In this document: positions 1-5,507 of the stretch, piece after piece
Numbering within the stretch: the first letter of the stretch is position 1
Layout: each line of letters begins with the position of its first letter
Assembly: GCA_905212515.1 (NCBI GenBank)
Contig: CAJMEU010000148.1
Coordinates: 1-6,958 of the forward strand
DNA length: 6,958 nucleotides
Direction of reading: 5' to 3'
Origin: an uncultured Oscillospiraceae bacterium
Lineage (GTDB): Bacteria; Bacillota; Clostridia; Oscillospirales; Ruminococcaceae
The notes under the pieces: model-generated
The model's input: only the letters and a program-made list of their open reading frames with translations
Database searches by the model: none
Told to the model about the DNA's origin: nothing
Made by a program: the position numbers and the translations under genes

Positions 1-539
1 AGTCCGTGCTGGGCACCGACCTGTCGGAAAAAATGCTGGCCGCGGCCCGGGAAAAGAACGCGCACCCCGTTGTCGAATACCGGCGCGGCGCCATGGAAGA
101 CCTTCGCTTTGCCGACGGCTCTTTCGACGTGGTGCTCAGCTCCCTGGCCTTTCATTATGTGCGGGATTTCGACCCCCTGGTGGAAAACATCAGCCGCTGG
201 CTGGCGCCGCAGGGGCATTTCGTGTTCTCGGTGGAACATCCCGTTTTCACCGCCCAGGGCCCGCAGGACTGGTACCGCGGCCCAAACGGCGAATTGCTCC
301 ATTTCCCCGTGGACCGCTATTTTTATGAGGGGGAACGGGACGCTGTTTTTCTCGGCGAACATGTGACCAAATATCACCGCACCCTCACCACTTACCTGGA
401 GACCTTGCTGAACCACGGTTTCACCCTGCGCCAGGTGGTGGAGCCCCAGCCGCCGCAGGATATGATGGCGCTGCCGGGCATGGCCGACGAGATGCGCCGG
501 CCCATGATGCTGATCGTCGCGGCACAAAAGGAAGGTTGA
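1..539 (+). CDS. Class I SAM-dependent methyltransferase, 5'-truncated by the window edge
   Basis: This is the C-terminal part of a class I (Rossmann-fold) S-adenosylmethionine-dependent methyltransferase of the UbiE/type-11 group. The reading frame is open through the left edge, so the true start and the glycine-rich SAM motif I lie upstream. What remains begins at the end of strand beta-2 with GTDLSEKML, whose acidic residue normally binds the ribose hydroxyls of SAM. Next come the EDLRFADGSFDVV segment and the motif IV/V region FDVVLSSLAFHYV, then LAPQGHFVFSVEHPVF. The C-terminal part has the YHRT...Y...L...GF...VVEPQPP pattern common in this family. The substrate cannot be told from the sequence: such proteins act on small molecules, quinones or nucleic acids. 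The downstream corA start is 23 bases away, so co-transcription is likely. The family is certain, the specific role unknown. Confidence 0.93.
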   Translation, partial: SVLGTDLSEKMLAAAREKNAHPVVEYRRGAMEDLRFADGSFDVVLSSLAFHYVRDFDPLVENISRWLAPQGHFVFSVEHPVFTAQGPQDWYRGPNGELLHFPVDRYFYEGERDAVFLGEHVTKYHRTLTTYLETLLNHGFTLRQVVEPQPPQDMMALPGMADEMRRPMMLIVAAQKEG

Positions 540-546
540 CCGCCGG

Positions 547-554
547 AAAGGAAG
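547..554 (+). promoter_or_regulatory. Ribosome-binding site that fixes the corA start
   Basis: AAAGGAAG lies 8 bases before the ATG at 563. It argues for that ATG over a TTG at 536 in the same frame, which overlaps the methyltransferase stop codon but has no good site in front of it. Confidence 0.7.
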
Positions 555-562
555 CAGAAACC

Positions 563-1474
563 ATGACGAACTATCAGGTGGAGGAACACACGGGGAAGCT
601 GCTGCCTTGCGAAGGCGCCCCCGGCTGTGGGCTGTGCTGGCTGTCGCCGGAGGAATTCCTGGCCCTGGAGGGCGATCATCCTTACCGGCAGCCCTTGAGC
701 CGCAGCCTCGGGGCCATCCGCTACTGCAAGCTGGATGTGTTTAAAGACTGCCTGCAAGGCACTTTGAAGATCCCCGCAAAAGGCGCGCAGCACACGGGCG
801 CTCTTACCTTCGGCTTTTACATCCACGGCGGGCGTCTCCTGCTGGTGGGCAGCGAGGCCGCCCGGGCCAAACTGCCCGCCCAGCTTCCCCGCAGCCTGCC
901 GGCGCACGCCTCTCCCACCCTGCTGTTCCTGGCGCTGCTGGAGGCCTTTATGGAGGACGACCTTCTGTATCTGCAGGAGATCGAGGGCCGTCTGGCCGGC
1001 ATTGAGGACAAATTGCTGGAGCGCATGTCCCAGCCCCTGTACCGCGCCATCCTGTCCGAGCGCAAGCGCCTGTCCGCCTTTCACGCCTACTATGAGCAAA
1101 TGGTGGACCTTGGCGACGAGATGCAGGCCTATCTCACCGGCCTGCAGGCTGCGGAAGAGTGCGCGGCCTGGCAGTTTTACACCCGCCGCACCGAACGCCT
1201 GCACAACCATGTGGAGACCCTGCGCGAGGACCTTTTGCAGATACGGGAGCTGTACCAGTCCCAGCTGGACGTGCAGCAGAACAAGGTGATGACGTTCCTC
1301 ACCGTGGTCACCACCCTGTTTTTGCCCCTGACGCTGATCGCCGGCTGGTACGGCATGAATTTCCCCACCATGGCCGCGTTCCATTGGAAATACGGCTATC
1401 TTGCCGTGGTGTGCGTCAGCGTTCTCATCATCGTGGCCGAGCTGATCTATTTTAAAAAGAAAAAGATGCTGTGA
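563..1474 (+). CDS. corA: CorA-family divalent metal ion transporter
   Basis: This protein of 303 residues matches the CorA Mg2+/Co2+ channel family, which forms pentamers in the inner membrane with a large cytoplasmic funnel. The family layout is visible: an N-terminal alpha/beta cytoplasmic domain (about 1-115), a long charged helical stalk (about 115-245, with repeated E/R/L/Q heptad-like patterns), TM1 (about 247-263), the signature YGMNF (GMN at residues 264-266), a short external loop, TM2 (about 278-297) and a lysine-rich cytoplasmic tail. Length fits the family (E. coli CorA is near 316). The external loop is unusual: after GMNF it reads PTMAAFHWKYGY, so the common MPEL motif with its conserved glutamate is absent. 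The N-terminus carries a CEGAPGCGLCW cysteine cluster of unknown meaning. The gene sits between the methyltransferase and trmO with gaps of 23 and 24 bases. The family is secure; the transported ion is inferred. Confidence 0.93.
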   Translation: MTNYQVEEHTGKLLPCEGAPGCGLCWLSPEEFLALEGDHPYRQPLSRSLGAIRYCKLDVFKDCLQGTLKIPAKGAQHTGALTFGFYIHGGRLLLVGSEAARAKLPAQLPRSLPAHASPTLLFLALLEAFMEDDLLYLQEIEGRLAGIEDKLLERMSQPLYRAILSERKRLSAFHAYYEQMVDLGDEMQAYLTGLQAAEECAAWQFYTRRTERLHNHVETLREDLLQIRELYQSQLDVQQNKVMTFLTVVTTLFLPLTLIAGWYGMNFPTMAAFHWKYGYLAVVCVSVLIIVAELIYFKKKKML

Positions 1475-1490
1475 ATCTGCCGCAGCACGC

Positions 1491-1498
1491 GAGGTATT
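1491..1498 (+). promoter_or_regulatory. Closely spaced ribosome-binding site of trmO
   Basis: GAGGT (1491-1495) matches the 16S anti-Shine-Dalgarno core but leaves only 3-4 bases before the ATG at 1499. No alternative ATG, GTG or TTG nearby would keep the conserved N-terminus, so the short spacing appears real. Confidence 0.5.
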
Positions 1499-2197
1499 AT
1501 GGAAACCGGACTGACGCTTAAAATCATCGCCCGCATCCGCACGGACTTCCCCACCAAATTCGGCATCCCGCGCCAGAGCGGCCTGGTGGAGGAATTGAAG
1601 GGGACCATCCTCTTTGCGCCGGAATATCAAAACCCCGACGCCCTGCGCGGCCTGGAGGAATTTTCCCACCTGTGGCTCATTTGGGAATTTTCCGGGGCCG
1701 TGCGGGACACCTGGTCCCCCACCGTGCGCCCGCCGCGCCTGGGGGGCAACACGCGCATGGGCGTGTTCGCCACCCGCTCGCCCTACCGGCCCAACGCGCT
1801 GGGCCTGTCCTGCGTGCGGTTGGAGGGCATTGAGCTCCACACGCCCCAGGGCCCGGCGCTGCACGTGGCCGGCGCCGACCTGATGGACAACACCCCCATC
1901 TACGACATCAAGCCCTACCTGCCCTACGCAGACAGCCGGCCCGAGGCCTCGGGCGGTTTTGCCGCGCACGTGCAGGCCCGCGCGGTGCGGGTGGTGTTCC
2001 CGCCGCAGCTGTTGGGGCAGGTGCCCGCCCCCCAGCGGGCCGCCCTGACGGCCGCCCTGGCCCAGGACCCGCGCCCCTCTTACCAAAACGACCCCCGGCG
2101 GGTGTACGGCTTCCGGTTTGCCGATCTGGAAGTCGGCTTCACCGTGGACGGCGAGGTGCTCACCGTGTGCCGCGTCGCGCCCGCCGAACAGGGATAG
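1499..2197 (+). CDS. trmO: tRNA (N6-threonylcarbamoyladenosine37-N6)-methyltransferase TrmO
   Basis: TrmO (older names TsaA, YaeB) uses SAM to methylate the t6A base at position 37 of certain tRNAs, giving m6t6A, which tunes decoding of ACY threonine codons. The 232-residue product aligns along its length with E. coli TrmO (235 residues). It has FGIPRQSGLV near 21-30, FSHLWLIWEF near 55-64, the RPPRLGGNTRMGVFATRSPYRPNALGLS block (SPYRPN at 94-99), DIKPYLPYADS from 136, and the AQDPRPSYQ...YGF...V C-terminal segment. The usual LDGTP before DIKPY reads MDNTP here. The start is supported by alignment, since the N-terminus IARIRTDFPTKFGIP matches the family start. The Shine-Dalgarno GAGGT (1491-1495) is only about 4 bases from the ATG, shorter than ideal, so translation may be modest or coupled to corA. 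Function is assigned by family. Confidence 0.96.
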   Translation: METGLTLKIIARIRTDFPTKFGIPRQSGLVEELKGTILFAPEYQNPDALRGLEEFSHLWLIWEFSGAVRDTWSPTVRPPRLGGNTRMGVFATRSPYRPNALGLSCVRLEGIELHTPQGPALHVAGADLMDNTPIYDIKPYLPYADSRPEASGGFAAHVQARAVRVVFPPQLLGQVPAPQRAALTAALAQDPRPSYQNDPRRVYGFRFADLEVGFTVDGEVLTVCRVAPAEQG

Positions 2198-2242
2198 GCG
2201 CCTCTCTTCCATCAATTCACGGCCCTGCGCGTTCCGGGCCCG

Positions 2243-2248
2243 AAAGGA
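2243..2248 (+). promoter_or_regulatory. Ribosome-binding site that fixes the symporter start
   Basis: AAAGGA with a 5-base spacer precedes the ATG at 2254. An in-frame start at 2167 would overlap the end of trmO and add 29 arginine/proline-rich residues foreign to the family, so the ATG at 2254 is preferred. Confidence 0.7.
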
Positions 2249-2253
2249 CAGTT

Positions 2254-3585
2254 ATGAAACACAACAGCTCCTCCCACGTCAACGGCTCTTTCAGCTCTGC
2301 CGTGGGCTTTGTCATCGCCTGCGTCGGCTCCGCCGTGGGCCTGGGGAACATCTGGATGTTCCCCTACCGCGTGGGCCAGTACGGCGGCGCGGCCTTTCTG
2401 CTGCCCTACCTTTTCTTTGTTTTCCTCTTCGGCTGGGTTGGCCTCTCCGCCGAGTTCGGCATCGGCCGCCTGGCGCGCACCGGCACCCTGGGCTCCTACG
2501 AATACTGCTTTGACGCGCGCGGCCAAAAAAAGCTGGGCGGCGCGCTGGGATGGATCCCCCTGCTGGGCTCCCTGGGCATCGCCATCGGCTATGCCATCAT
2601 CCTGGGCTGGGTGCTGCGCTCCCTTTTCGGGGCGGTCACCGGCACGCTGTTCAGCGCCGAGGCCGCCGTCTATTTCCACGGGGCCACCGGCAATTTCGGC
2701 AGCGTACCCTGGCATTTCATCATCGTGGCCCTGGTGTGCCTGGTGCTCATCGGCGGCGTCTCCGGCGGCATTGAAAAGATCAGCAAGGTGCTGATGCCCC
2801 TTTTCTTCGTGCTGTTTTTGCTGCTGGCTGTGTGGGTGGCCTTCCTGCCCGGCGCGGGCGAGGGTTACCGCTTTCTGCTGGTGCCTCAATGGGAGGCCCT
2901 GCTGCGGCCCGACACCTGGATCATGGCCATGGGCCAGGCCTTCTTCTCGCTGTCCATCACCGGTTCGGGCATGATCGTCTACGGCGCCTATCTGGACAAA
3001 GGCGCCGACATCCCCAAGGCGTCCGTCCGCACCGCGGTATTCGATACACTGGCCGCCCTGCTGGCCGGGCTGGCCATCATGCCCGCGGTGTTCGCCTACG
3101 GCATCGACGCCGCCAGCGGCCCTTCCCTGATGTTCGTCACCCTGCCCACGGTATTCCGGCAAATGCCCCTGGGCCGCCTGTTTGCCGTGCTGTTTTTCCT
3201 CTCCGTGGTCTTTGCGGGCATCACCTCCCTCATCAACATGTTCGAGGCCGTCATCGAGAGCTGGCAGCGAAAATTCAGGCTGGGGCGCACGCCCTGCGTG
3301 CTGCTGTGCGGGGCCATCACCTTCGCCGTCGGCCTGTTCCTGGAGGCCGAGCCCAAGGTGGGCGCCTGGCTGGATTTTATCACCATCGTGGTCGTGCCCA
3401 TCGGCGCCGTGCTGGGGGCCGTGTCCATCTATTACGTGCTGGGCTGGCCCAGGATTCGCGCCGAGCTGGAGACCGGCCGCGCAAAAAAACTGCCCCGCGC
3501 CTTCGGCGCTGCCGCCCGCTTCCTCTATGTGCCCCTGACGATCCTGGTGCTGGTGCTGGGCTTTGTCAAGGGCGGCATCGGCTGA
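2254..3585 (+). CDS. Neurotransmitter:sodium symporter (NSS/SNF) family amino-acid transporter
   Basis: This 443-residue integral membrane protein belongs to the LeuT-fold NSS family, which imports amino acids with sodium. The TM1 signature GSAVGLGNIWMFPYR (G25-N32) is followed by the YGGAAFLLPYL family block. TM6 has FFSLSITGSG (230-239) and TM8 has FAGITS (320-325). Eleven hydrophobic segments can be counted, ending at FLYVPLTILVLVLGFV, as in MhsT, Tyt1 and TnaT rather than the 12 of LeuT. Aligning to LeuT without gaps between TM6 and TM7, sodium-site 1 residues A22/N27/T254/N286 correspond to A27/N32/S232/D264. Sodium-site 2 residues A351/T354/S355 correspond to A321/T324/S325. The Asp at 264 resembles bacterial chloride-independent members. 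The substrate is not readable; aromatic or hydrophobic amino acids are the usual ones for 11-helix bacterial members. The gene is 56 bases after trmO and 69 before ddh. Confidence 0.95.
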   Translation: MKHNSSSHVNGSFSSAVGFVIACVGSAVGLGNIWMFPYRVGQYGGAAFLLPYLFFVFLFGWVGLSAEFGIGRLARTGTLGSYEYCFDARGQKKLGGALGWIPLLGSLGIAIGYAIILGWVLRSLFGAVTGTLFSAEAAVYFHGATGNFGSVPWHFIIVALVCLVLIGGVSGGIEKISKVLMPLFFVLFLLLAVWVAFLPGAGEGYRFLLVPQWEALLRPDTWIMAMGQAFFSLSITGSGMIVYGAYLDKGADIPKASVRTAVFDTLAALLAGLAIMPAVFAYGIDAASGPSLMFVTLPTVFRQMPLGRLFAVLFFLSVVFAGITSLINMFEAVIESWQRKFRLGRTPCVLLCGAITFAVGLFLEAEPKVGAWLDFITIVVVPIGAVLGAVSIYYVLGWPRIRAELETGRAKKLPRAFGAAARFLYVPLTILVLVLGFVKGGIG

Positions 3586-3602
3586 CTTCCTCCCCGCAAA
3601 AC

Positions 3603-3654
3603 GCCGCATATCCCCCCTCTTCGCCCGCATAAAATGCGGCAAAGGGGGGATTTT
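3603..3654 (+). promoter_or_regulatory. Hairpin leader of ddh that sequesters its ribosome-binding site
   Basis: Five short segments can be seen. A is GCCGCAT (3603-3609), B is TCCCCCCT (3611-3618), C is CCGCAT (3625-3630), D is ATGCGGC (3634-3640) and E is AGGGGGGA (3643-3650). B pairs with E over 8 perfect base pairs, and nested inside it C pairs with D over 6 base pairs with an AAA loop. E is the only Shine-Dalgarno candidate for the ATG at 3655, so the nested form hides it. A can instead pair with D over 7 base pairs; that form is incompatible with C-D and would make B-E a pseudoknot. The same element, followed by TTTT, could act as a weak intrinsic terminator for the upstream transporter gene. 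The base pairing is seen; a regulatory role is inferred. Confidence 0.5.
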
Positions 3655-4638
3655 ATGATCAAAGTTGGCATCTACGGATATGGGCATCTGGGCCGCGGCG
3701 TGGAACTGGCCCTGCGCGGCGCGCCGGACATGGAACCGGCGGCCATCTTCACCCGCCGCCCGCCGGACGAGGTGCGCCCAGTCACGGAAAACCTGCCCGT
3801 GCTGAGCGAAAACACCCTGGGCCTGATGGCCCAGCGGCTGGACGTGGTGATCCTGTGCGGGTCCAGCGCCGACGATCTGCCGGTGCAGACGCCCGCCTGC
3901 GCCGCGCTGGTGCCTTTCGTGGACAGTTTTGACGACCACAACAAAATACCGCAGCACTACCGGAATGTGGATAAGGCGGCCTGTATCGCCGGCACCGTGG
4001 GCATCATCAGCGCCGGGTGGGACCCGGGGCTTTTTTCCCTGGTGCGCGCCATGACCGGCGCGGTGTTCCCCGGGGGCCACACCGCCACCTTCTGGGGGCG
4101 GGGCGTCAGCCAGGGCCACTCGGCCGCCATCCGGCGCATCCCCGGCGTGCAGGACGCCCGCCAGTACACGGTGCCCTCGCCCAAGGCCATGGAGGCGGCG
4201 CGCCAGGGCGCCCTGCCCGATCTGGACACTCATTGGATGCACACGCGCGAATGCTACGTGGTACCGCAGCCCGGCGCGGACCGCGGCCTGATCGAACGCA
4301 CCATCCGCGGCATGCCCGACTATTTCGCCGGGTATGAGACCACGGTGCACTTCGTCAGCCAGGAGGAGCTGACGGCCGCCCACCGGGGCCTGGCCCACGC
4401 CGGGCGCGTGGTGGCCACCAGCGCCACCGGCCAGCGGGAGGAGCACCGCCACACGGCCGAGTTCAGCCTCACCCTGGGCTCCAACCCCGAATTTACCGGC
4501 GCGGTCCTGACGGCCTACGCCCGCGCGGTGGTGCGCCTGTACCGCCGGGGAGAGCGGGGCTGCCGCACGCCGCTGGACATCCCGCCCGCCCTTCTCAGCC
4601 CCTTGTCCGCCGGTGAACTGCGTGCAAAACTGCTTTAA
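3655..4638 (+). CDS. ddh: meso-diaminopimelate D-dehydrogenase
   Basis: Ddh (EC 1.4.1.16) is a cytosolic NADP-dependent enzyme. It converts L-tetrahydrodipicolinate, ammonia and NADPH in one step to meso-diaminopimelate, the precursor of lysine and of peptidoglycan cross-links, bypassing the succinylase, acetylase or aminotransferase routes. The product has 327 residues, compared with 320 in Corynebacterium glutamicum, and aligns throughout. It shows an N-terminal dinucleotide motif GYGHLGR (8-14), LCGSSADD in place of LCMGSATD, VDSFDDH in place of VDTYDNH, GWDPG (121-125), WGRGVSQGHS (147-156) followed by AAIRRIPGV, the MPDYFAGYE segment, and NPEFT (277-281). WGRG replaces the WGPG seen in C. 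glutamicum. The ATG at 3655 is chosen because homology begins there and a G-rich Shine-Dalgarno precedes it; an in-frame ATG at 3634 lies inside the leader hairpin. The stop codon overlaps the -35 region of the next promoter. Confidence 0.97.
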   Translation: MIKVGIYGYGHLGRGVELALRGAPDMEPAAIFTRRPPDEVRPVTENLPVLSENTLGLMAQRLDVVILCGSSADDLPVQTPACAALVPFVDSFDDHNKIPQHYRNVDKAACIAGTVGIISAGWDPGLFSLVRAMTGAVFPGGHTATFWGRGVSQGHSAAIRRIPGVQDARQYTVPSPKAMEAARQGALPDLDTHWMHTRECYVVPQPGADRGLIERTIRGMPDYFAGYETTVHFVSQEELTAAHRGLAHAGRVVATSATGQREEHRHTAEFSLTLGSNPEFTGAVLTAYARAVVRLYRRGERGCRTPLDIPPALLSPLSAGELRAKLL

Positions 4639-4662
4639 AACTTCTTCGTCCCATGTTATAAT
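4634..4662 (+). promoter_or_regulatory. Extended -10 promoter for the GyrI-like gene
   Basis: TGTTATAAT (4654-4662) is a perfect extended -10 element of the TGnTATAAT type. A 17-base spacer separates it from TTTAAA (4634-4639), a 4-of-6 match to the -35 consensus. Transcription would begin near 4669. The -35 overlaps the ddh stop codon, so this unit can be made independently of the upstream genes. Confidence 0.8.
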
Positions 4663-4668
4663 GCTTGT

Positions 4669-4774
4669 ATCGGGCGGCTGCCCGCCCCCGAAATATCAAA
4701 AGAAGATGTTTCGTGTGACAGGAAAGGGGGCCGACGGCGAAAAGTGAAGCAGCTTCCTGCGGAAGGAACAAGCT
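4669..4774 (+). promoter_or_regulatory. Structured 5' leader of the GyrI-like gene
   Basis: The predicted mRNA leader is about 106 bases. It opens with a hairpin GGGCGG (4672-4677) / CCGCCC (4682-4687) at the extreme 5' end, a position where stem-loops often protect mRNA; no T-run follows, so it is not a terminator. Just before the gene, CTTCC (4753-4757) can pair with GGAAG (4761-4765) across a TGC loop, partly covering the Shine-Dalgarno GGAAGGAA (4761-4768). A second purine-rich site GGAAAGGGGG (4721-4730) has no well-placed ATG after it. A 13-codon frame (4706-4747) also lies here, without a good ribosome-binding site. Function is uncertain. Confidence 0.35.
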
Positions 4775-5392
4775 ATGGAAAAACTGGATTATAAAAAAGT
4801 GTACAGCGATTTGTACCTGCCGAAAAAGGCCGTCAGTGAGGTGACGGTGCTGGCCATCCCCTTCATCGGGGTGGACGGCCGCGGCCTGCCGGGCAGCGGC
4901 GAATTTCAAAGTACGGTCGCCCTGCTGTATTCCTATGCCTTCACCATCAAGATGAGCAAGCTTTCGGGCGACGCGCCGGCGGGGTATTTTGAGTATGTCG
5001 TGCCGCCGCTGGAAGGGCTGTACGGCACCGAGGCGCAGCCCTTCAGCTACTTCGACCAGAGCACCTGGGCCTGGACGTTGATGATCCGCCAGCCGGATTT
5101 CGTGACGCCCCAGGTGTTCGCCGGCACCCGCGAGGCGCTGCGCAAGAAAAAGCCGGAGCTGGCCGTGGACCAAGCGCGCTTTTTCACCTTTGAAGAGGGC
5201 CGCTGCATCCAGATCATGCACATCGGCAGTTATGAAAGCCTGTATGCCTCGGGCGCCAAGCTGGAGGCGTATGCGCGGGAACAGGGCCTCCGCATCGCGG
5301 GGCGCCATCACGAGATCAACCTCTCGGACCCACGGCGCACCAGGCCCGAGAAACTCAAAACCGTCCTGCGGGCGCAGGTCACAGCACAATAA
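4775..5392 (+). CDS. GyrI-like small-molecule-binding domain protein (stand-alone)
   Basis: This 205-residue soluble protein is a stand-alone member of the GyrI-like / AraC effector-binding superfamily (Pfam GyrI-like, PF06445; the COG4832-type group common in Firmicutes). Family landmarks are visible: the opening LDYKKVYSDLYLPKKAVSEVTV, then the core IPFIGVDGRGLPGSGEFQSTVALLYSYAFTIK, YFEYVVPPLEGLYG, FFTFEEGRCIQIMHIGSYESL, and the C-terminal RHHEINLSDPRRTRPEKLKTVLR. No DNA-binding helix-turn-helix is attached, so it is not by itself a transcription factor. Relatives bind hydrophobic ligands, and some GyrI-like proteins have been reported to hydrolyse cyclopropane-bearing genotoxins; whether this one does is unknown. 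The start ATG has a clear GGAAGGAA site 6 bases upstream. The gene is flanked by its own promoter and terminator, so it appears monocistronic. Family is confident, function open. Confidence 0.92.
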   Translation: MEKLDYKKVYSDLYLPKKAVSEVTVLAIPFIGVDGRGLPGSGEFQSTVALLYSYAFTIKMSKLSGDAPAGYFEYVVPPLEGLYGTEAQPFSYFDQSTWAWTLMIRQPDFVTPQVFAGTREALRKKKPELAVDQARFFTFEEGRCIQIMHIGSYESLYASGAKLEAYAREQGLRIAGRHHEINLSDPRRTRPEKLKTVLRAQVTAQ

Positions 5393-5399
5393 CCGACAA

Positions 5400-5437
5400 G
5401 CGGGGCGTCCCAACGGGCGCCCCGCCTGATTATTCTT
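5400..5437 (+). terminator. Rho-independent terminator after the GyrI-like gene
   Basis: GCGGGGCG (5400-5407) pairs perfectly with CGCCCCGC (5418-5425). The stem continues inward as CCC/GGG around an AAC loop with one bulged T (5408), giving 11 base pairs. A moderately T-rich tail CTGATTATTCTT follows. It begins 8 bases after the stop codon, and its tail runs into the -35 box of nadE. Confidence 0.78.
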
Positions 5438-5464
5438 GAAGCCTCCGCGCCCATGTGATACAAT
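5436..5464 (+). promoter_or_regulatory. Sigma-A type promoter of nadE
   Basis: TTGAAG (5436-5441) is separated by 17 bases from TACAAT (5459-5464), and TGA directly before the -10 gives an extended -10 (TGnTACAAT). Transcription would start near 5471, leaving a leader of about 37 bases. The -35 box overlaps the tail of the preceding terminator, so termination and re-initiation are packed into about 65 bases. Confidence 0.8.
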
Positions 5465-5507
5465 AGAGGCAGTGTGAAAACCACAAAGAAAGAGGGCTGC
5501 CCGCACG

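Noticed and set aside
536..562. TTG start at 536 for corA, overlapping the methyltransferase stop codon
   Set aside because: It has no good ribosome-binding site, and the extra 9 residues are not needed for CorA homology; the ATG at 563 has AAAGGAAG 8 bases upstream.
2221..2240. GGCCC/GGGCC inverted repeat between trmO and the transporter gene
   Set aside because: Only 5 base pairs with a 10-base loop and no T-run; expected by chance at this GC content.
3634..3654. ATG at 3634 as the start of ddh
   Set aside because: It would lie inside the hairpin and before the Shine-Dalgarno; Ddh homology starts at MIKVGIYGYG, encoded from 3655.
3586..3654. Lysine riboswitch before ddh
   Set aside because: The intergenic space is only 69 bases, far too short for the lysine riboswitch of about 170 bases, and its conserved core is not seen.
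392..4452. Very long open frames on the minus strand (392-2215 and 2212-4452) abutting end to end
   Set aside because: They are antisense shadows of clearly identified + strand genes. The translations are His/Gln/Gly/Ala-rich with no family resemblance, and they stay open because GC-rich codon use on the + strand avoids the triplets that would read as stops in reverse.
4672..4687. Hairpin GGGCGG/CCGCCC as a terminator of ddh
   Set aside because: It lies downstream of the predicted start of the next transcript and is followed by CCGAAATATC, not a T-run.
4650..5464. Shared CCCATGT just upstream of the -10 boxes of both promoters (4650-4656 and 5450-5456)
   Set aside because: The motif is placed 2 bases differently relative to each -10 box and partly consists of the extended -10 TG itself, so chance similarity is the simplest reading.
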